A stretch of DNA of 64,000 bases, taken from an uncultured Atopobium sp. (GTDB lineage Bacteria; Actinomycetota; Coriobacteriia; Coriobacteriales; Atopobiaceae). The DNA lies in contig CAMPVF010000002.1 of the NCBI GenBank assembly GCA_946997485.1, positions 1 through 64,000 on the forward strand. The letters are read 5' to 3'. Under the pieces are notes generated by a model. It worked only from the letters and a program-made list of their open reading frames with translations, did no database searches and was not told the origin of the DNA. Positions 59,996 through 64,000 of the stretch are shown piece after piece. Position numbers and translations under genes: made by a program. Every line of letters begins with the position of its first letter. Positions within the stretch are counted from its first letter, which is position 1.

Positions 59996-62900
59996 ATGCA
60001 CGATACCTGCCAAAACACGAGCGATGATATTCAGACTACCAGTGCTGTTTGCAATGATCCGCAAGTTTGCAATGATGTACAAAGTTGTAACGATGTGCAA
60101 AACGAAGATTCTCAATCACATGTGTCTTCGTTTAGCGATGTTGCGCGCATGCTTGATGCTGCATTTAATGATGCCGGCGCTGCACAGAAAGCGGCGTCGC
60201 AGCCTGCGCCAACACCGCAGCCTGCGCACATAGTTGATGGTACACCTGCCGCGCCTGCAACACCCGCACCGGTAGCAGCTCCCGGGCCGCTTTCGAGCGG
60301 TGCTACTATTGCAGTTATCGACGGCAACTCACTTATGCACCGTGCGTTTCATGCTGTTCGCCAGCCCATGGTTGCGCCTGATGGTCGTGCTACAAATGCA
60401 CTTTTGGGCTTTTTTAATATGCTCATTAAAATGTATCGCACGTTTACACCAAACGGTATTATTTGCGCGTTTGATAAAGGAAAGCCGCAGATACGCATTG
60501 ATATGTACGAAAAATACAAAGCGCAGCGCCCGCCTATGGATCCGAGTTTGCACGAGCAATTTCCTATGGTAAAAGAGCTGCTTTCTGCGCTTAACATTCC
60601 TGTTTGTGAGCTTGCAGGCTGGGAAGGCGACGACATTCTTGGCACACTTGCAAAACAGGGATCTGCCAGCGGTTTTTCGATGATGCTTTTTACGGGCGAT
60701 CGCGATATCTATCAGCTTGCTTCTGATAGCGTTACGGTTGTTTCAACCAAAAAAGGCGTAACCGATGTGGCGATGATGACGCCAGAAGACGTTGATGATT
60801 TGTATCACGGTATAACGCCGCAGCTTGTGCCCGATTTTTACGGACTTAAGGGTGACACGTCGGATAATATTCCCGGTGTGCCGGGCATAGGTCCAAAACG
60901 CGCAGCTCAGCTCATTGTGCAGTATGGTAACCTTGAAGCGGTACTAGCGCACGCCGATGAAGTGCCAGGTAAAATGGGTGAAAGTTTGCTTGCTCACATT
61001 GACGATGCGCGTCTTTCTAAAAAGCTCGCCACCATTCGCACCGATGCTCCCTTGGATTTTGCCATTGAGCGCTGTGCATTTCCCAATTTTGATTGCGAAC
61101 GTGTTGCGCAGGCATTTCTTGCGCTTGGGTTTACAAGTCTTACAACTAAGCTCATTCATCTTGATGAACGTACAAAAACCATGGATATAGCTGGGCTTAT
61201 GGCACGGCATGCAAAAGCTCTGCGAAAAGCGTATGCACAGCAAAGCTTAGCTGCAGCTGCACATGCTGCTGTGAGCAGCGATGATGCAGCTAAGGATGGC
61301 AACGCGGATAATACAGCGCAGGATGCACCGCAGCATACCACGGCAAAAGCCAGTGATTCATCTGGGAGCGATTCATCGGACAGCAAAGAGCAACCAGAGA
61401 CTTCTTTGCACAATGCATTTTCTGCTATGGTGCACGCAATCGAAGAAACGGTTCGCTCTACAGCGGAAATACGCTCGTCTTTAGAAACGCACGGCTCAGC
61501 TGCAGCCAGCGCCGACGCAGAGCAGATTAAGCAGCAGCTTGCGCGCTCAGCAAGCGATGCTGCAGCGTCCATGAGCCAAGAGGTGCCCGTGCTGTATGAC
61601 GACGAGGCAAAACGCGAGGTTATGCGTGCGGCAACGGCGGGCGAGTATATTGGTATAGCGCATAGGCTGCACAATGATAAAGTTACTTCTGCGCAAACAC
61701 TCTTCTCGCTTACACTTCAGCTCAGTTTGGCGTGTGCAACGTCCAAAGCGCTGTGTGTGTTTTGTAATGACGCTGCCTATGAGGTGGTACGTGAGCTTAT
61801 ATCGAGCCATGCGCACGTGGTAACTTCCGACGCAAAGCAGCTCTTTTCGCTGGTATATCCTGCAGATAGCTCGCGCGCTGCCCGCATTGATTATGCCGCT
61901 TGTGCTATAGATGCAGTATTTGATACGCAGCTTGCAGCTTATTTGCTTAATTCAGACGCGGCATCATACGACGTAGACGAGCTTCTTATGCAATATGCTG
62001 GCGTTGCGTCGTATCCGCAACAGTCCATTGGCAGCGCTGCCGCGCATGGTTTTGCCACCGACGATGATCAAACGGCGCTAAGCGATATGCTTGCCTGCGC
62101 AAAAGCGCAGCGTGTGCTGCAGGCACCCCTTATGTATGCACTTATGCTCGACGAAAGCTATGATGTATATTGTGGTATAGAATTGCCGCTTATATGCGTG
62201 CTTTTGGATATGGAGCGCACGGGTCTTCATGTTGATACAGACATTTTGCACGAGCAGTCCATGGCCATTAATCGCGAAATAAATCACATGCTTGCAACGC
62301 TTCACACCGATATTGGCGAAACAATTAATATCGATTCTCCTATGCAGCTTAGTCACGTGCTGTTTGACGTATGGCAGCTTCCCACGAAGGGTCTTAAAAA
62401 AACAAAGCGTGGGTATTTCTCAACCAATGCAAAAACGCTGGAAACACTTAGCAAACAGGATGAGCGTGTGCAACTGATATTGGACTATCGTGAGCGCGCC
62501 AAGCTTAAAAGTACGTACCTGGATGCGCTTCCTGCGCAAATAAAACCTGATGGACGCATTCATACCACCTTTAATCAAACGGTTGCAGCTACAGGTCGCC
62601 TTTCGAGCTCCGACCCCAATTTGCAAAATATACCTACGCGCTCTCAGCTTGGACACAGGGTGCGCAAAGCGTTTACCGTTGCCGACGATTCTGTATTTTT
62701 AACCTGCGATTATTCGCAAATTGAACTGCGACTTCTTGCGCACTTGTCTCAAGATCCGCACCTTATTGCTGCATTTAATTCGGGTGCCGACTTTCATGCG
62801 GCAACCGCGTCACGTATTTTTGGTATTGAGCAAGATGCGGTTACTCCTCAGTTGCGCAGTCGCGCCAAGGCAGTTAATTTTGGCATTGTGTATGGTCAGC

Positions 62901-63382
62901 AGGCATTTGGCTTAGCATCGTCACTTAAGATTTCGCGTGCTGCTGCAAAAGAAATGATCGATAAATACTTTGAAGTCTACCCGTATGTTCGCGAGTTTTT
63001 GGATGAGAGCGTGGCATTTGCTCGCGCACACGGATATGTGCCCACCATGTACGGGCGCAAGCGTCACATTGAGCACATTAATGCTTCTAATTTTCAACTA
63101 CGTTCATTTGCCGAGCGTACGGCTATGAATCATCCGATGCAGGGAAGTGCGGCCGATATCATAAAACTTGCTATGATTGAAGTAGAAACGCGTCTTCGCG
63201 CATCGTCGCTTCGGGCGCATCTTGTGCTGCAAATTCACGACGAACTTGATTTTGAAGTGGCAACTGCCGATTGTGATGCGTTAAGCGAGCTGGTAAAAGA
63301 CGCTATGGAACACGTTGTGAGCTTGCGTGTGCCACTTATTGCCGATATTTCATATGCAAATAACTGGGCAGATGCAAAATAA
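59996..63382 (+). CDS. polA: DNA polymerase I
   Basis: An 1128-residue PolA, longer than usual. The first ~100 residues are low-complexity. The 5' nuclease domain (about 103-395) includes VIDGNSLMHRAFHA, GWEGDDILGTLAK and GLKGDTSDNIPGVPGIGPKRA. A Ser/Ala/Asp-rich linker of about 140 residues follows. The 3'-5' exonuclease-like domain (about 545-730) lacks the acidic catalytic motifs, so no proofreading is expected. The polymerase domain is intact: NLQNIPTRS, DYSQIELRLLAHLSQD, SRAKAVNFGIVYGQQAFGL and the HDELDFEV palm motif. AGAAAGG precedes the ATG. Confidence 0.96.
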   Translation: MHDTCQNTSDDIQTTSAVCNDPQVCNDVQSCNDVQNEDSQSHVSSFSDVARMLDAAFNDAGAAQKAASQPAPTPQPAHIVDGTPAAPATPAPVAAPGPLSSGATIAVIDGNSLMHRAFHAVRQPMVAPDGRATNALLGFFNMLIKMYRTFTPNGIICAFDKGKPQIRIDMYEKYKAQRPPMDPSLHEQFPMVKELLSALNIPVCELAGWEGDDILGTLAKQGSASGFSMMLFTGDRDIYQLASDSVTVVSTKKGVTDVAMMTPEDVDDLYHGITPQLVPDFYGLKGDTSDNIPGVPGIGPKRAAQLIVQYGNLEAVLAHADEVPGKMGESLLAHIDDARLSKKLATIRTDAPLDFAIERCAFPNFDCERVAQAFLALGFTSLTTKLIHLDERTKTMDIAGLMARHAKALRKAYAQQSLAAAAHAAVSSDDAAKDGNADNTAQDAPQHTTAKASDSSGSDSSDSKEQPETSLHNAFSAMVHAIEETVRSTAEIRSSLETHGSAAASADAEQIKQQLARSASDAAASMSQEVPVLYDDEAKREVMRAATAGEYIGIAHRLHNDKVTSAQTLFSLTLQLSLACATSKALCVFCNDAAYEVVRELISSHAHVVTSDAKQLFSLVYPADSSRAARIDYAACAIDAVFDTQLAAYLLNSDAASYDVDELLMQYAGVASYPQQSIGSAAAHGFATDDDQTALSDMLACAKAQRVLQAPLMYALMLDESYDVYCGIELPLICVLLDMERTGLHVDTDILHEQSMAINREINHMLATLHTDIGETINIDSPMQLSHVLFDVWQLPTKGLKKTKRGYFSTNAKTLETLSKQDERVQLILDYRERAKLKSTYLDALPAQIKPDGRIHTTFNQTVAATGRLSSSDPNLQNIPTRSQLGHRVRKAFTVADDSVFLTCDYSQIELRLLAHLSQDPHLIAAFNSGADFHAATASRIFGIEQDAVTPQLRSRAKAVNFGIVYGQQAFGLASSLKISRAAAKEMIDKYFEVYPYVREFLDESVAFARAHGYVPTMYGRKRHIEHINASNFQLRSFAERTAMNHPMQGSAADIIKLAMIEVETRLRASSLRAHLVLQIHDELDFEVATADCDALSELVKDAMEHVVSLRVPLIADISYANNWADAK

Positions 63383-63423
63383 TGCATAACGCTCGTGACT
63401 AGTTACAGAATTTGGATGAATGC

Positions 63424-64000
63424 ATGGATACTTCTACAAACACTGCGGTACTTGTAACGCCCGCCGCCGCACCCGCGGCGTCTGTCGCGCCCGCGCCGGC
63501 GCCTGCACCTGCCGGTGTTCCTGCGGCAAGGCCACGGGTGACAATTTGGACGGATGGTTCTTCTCGCGGAAATCCAGGGCCTGGCGGTTTTGGTGCAGTG
63601 CTGTATTTTACCGATGCGCGAGGTGAGCTGCACACAAGAGAGCTGCATGATGGCTACCGGTTAACCACTAACAACCGCATGGAAATGCTTGCGGTAATAC
63701 GCGCGCTTGAAACGCTTAAATGCGCCTGCGTTGTTGATATTCATAGCGACTCGAGCTACGTTGTAAACGCGCATAATCAACACTGGATAGAGGGCTGGCA
63801 GCGCAAAGGTTGGAAGAGCGCCACCAAAAAGCCGGTAAAAAATATTGATTTGTGGAAGCGCCTTATTGAAGCGTCACAACGGCACACCATTAGGTATCAC
63901 TGGGTTAAAGGCCATGCAGGTATAGCTGGCAATGAGCGTTGTGATGAGCTGGCCACGATGGCGGCAGATGCCCCGCGCGAAACACAGCTCATAGATGAGG
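63424..64000 (+). CDS. rnhA: ribonuclease HI, cut by the window edge
   Basis: The 192 visible codons run off the right edge. After an Ala/Pro-rich lead of about 38 residues comes a full RNase H core: IWTDGSSRGNPGPGGFGAV (first catalytic Asp), NRMEMLAVIRAL (Glu), VDIHSDSSYVV (Asp), HWVKGHAGIAGNERCDELA (His loop and last Asp). It removes RNA from RNA-DNA hybrids, a natural partner of the adjacent polA in primer removal. It begins 42 bases after polA; the ATG lacks a strong ribosome site. Confidence 0.92.
   Translation, partial: MDTSTNTAVLVTPAAAPAASVAPAPAPAPAGVPAARPRVTIWTDGSSRGNPGPGGFGAVLYFTDARGELHTRELHDGYRLTTNNRMEMLAVIRALETLKCACVVDIHSDSSYVVNAHNQHWIEGWQRKGWKSATKKPVKNIDLWKRLIEASQRHTIRYHWVKGHAGIAGNERCDELATMAADAPRETQLIDE

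Overview
The window looks like a chromosomal segment of an anaerobic, fermentative actinobacterium, most likely a coriobacterium of the Atopobium/Lancefieldella/Olsenella type. This rests on moderate GC (by eye, mid to high 40s per cent), strong AAGGAGG-type ribosome sites, and the mix of actinobacterial gene order (alaS-ruvX-mltG-...-pepQ) with Firmicute-like mannose PTS genes. Other signs are a type III glutamine synthetase and C-terminal repeats of the kind seen in coriobacterial surface proteins. The species cannot be named from this sequence. Most of the segment is ordinary core genome: 44 protein genes or gene remnants and four tRNAs (Phe, Arg, Pro, Gly).

Layout. 1-3.6 kb: a decayed KilA-N gene, a NifU-like protein, lgt and yebC, then a heptanucleotide repeat array. 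3.6-9.4 kb: a nucleoside/ribose locus in which a LacI regulator fused to a ribokinase faces an operon of ribokinase, nucleoside hydrolase and an MFS transporter; two dyads in the divergent gap are likely operators. 9.5-12.7 kb: an AT-richer island with a small secreted protein carrying a G9 tract and a large leucine-rich-repeat surface protein, flanked by two near-identical terminator hairpins. 12.7-16.9 kb: a regulatory region with palindromes, a promoter and a structured leader, then a histidine-rich small protein, a duplicated ABC permease and its ATPase, with no binding protein. 17.1-21.5 kb: tRNA-Phe, manA, tRNA-Arg, a 1-phosphofructokinase-like kinase and PTS enzyme I. 21.7-24.0 kb (minus): a deaminase and a lipid kinase. 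24.2-30.4 kb: tRNA-Pro, tRNA-Gly, an SGNH hydrolase, a dNTPase, rarA, and a DUF948-like / RsbW-like / sigma-B-type operon. 30.6-38.0 kb: alaS, ruvX, mltG, yqeG, a degenerate 3-dehydroquinate-synthase-like gene and an Xaa-Pro peptidase. 38.1-41.4 kb: mannose-family PTS (IIAB, IIC, IID, DUF956). 41.7-44.1 kb: an unknown gene, then a phosphate transporter with its DUF47 partner. 44.3-55.7 kb: a polysaccharide deacetylase, ilvE, and hisS and aspS separated by a minus-strand block (unknown protein, HAD phosphatase, MacAB-like exporter). 55.9-64 kb: a MATE exporter, glnN, polA and the start of an RNase HI gene.

Metabolically the segment describes sugar uptake by PTS (EI, Man-type EII, ManA, FruK-like kinase), salvage of nucleosides to base plus ribose 5-phosphate, phosphate uptake, and an envelope built with MltG, a deacetylase, Lgt and exported proteins. 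The least explained parts are the 12.5-13.1 kb regulatory region with the histidine-rich/ABC operon, the apparent AroB fossil, the regulator-kinase fusion with an altered anion hole, and several intergenic arrays of short tandem repeats with units of 7, 8, 11, 15 and 16 bp.
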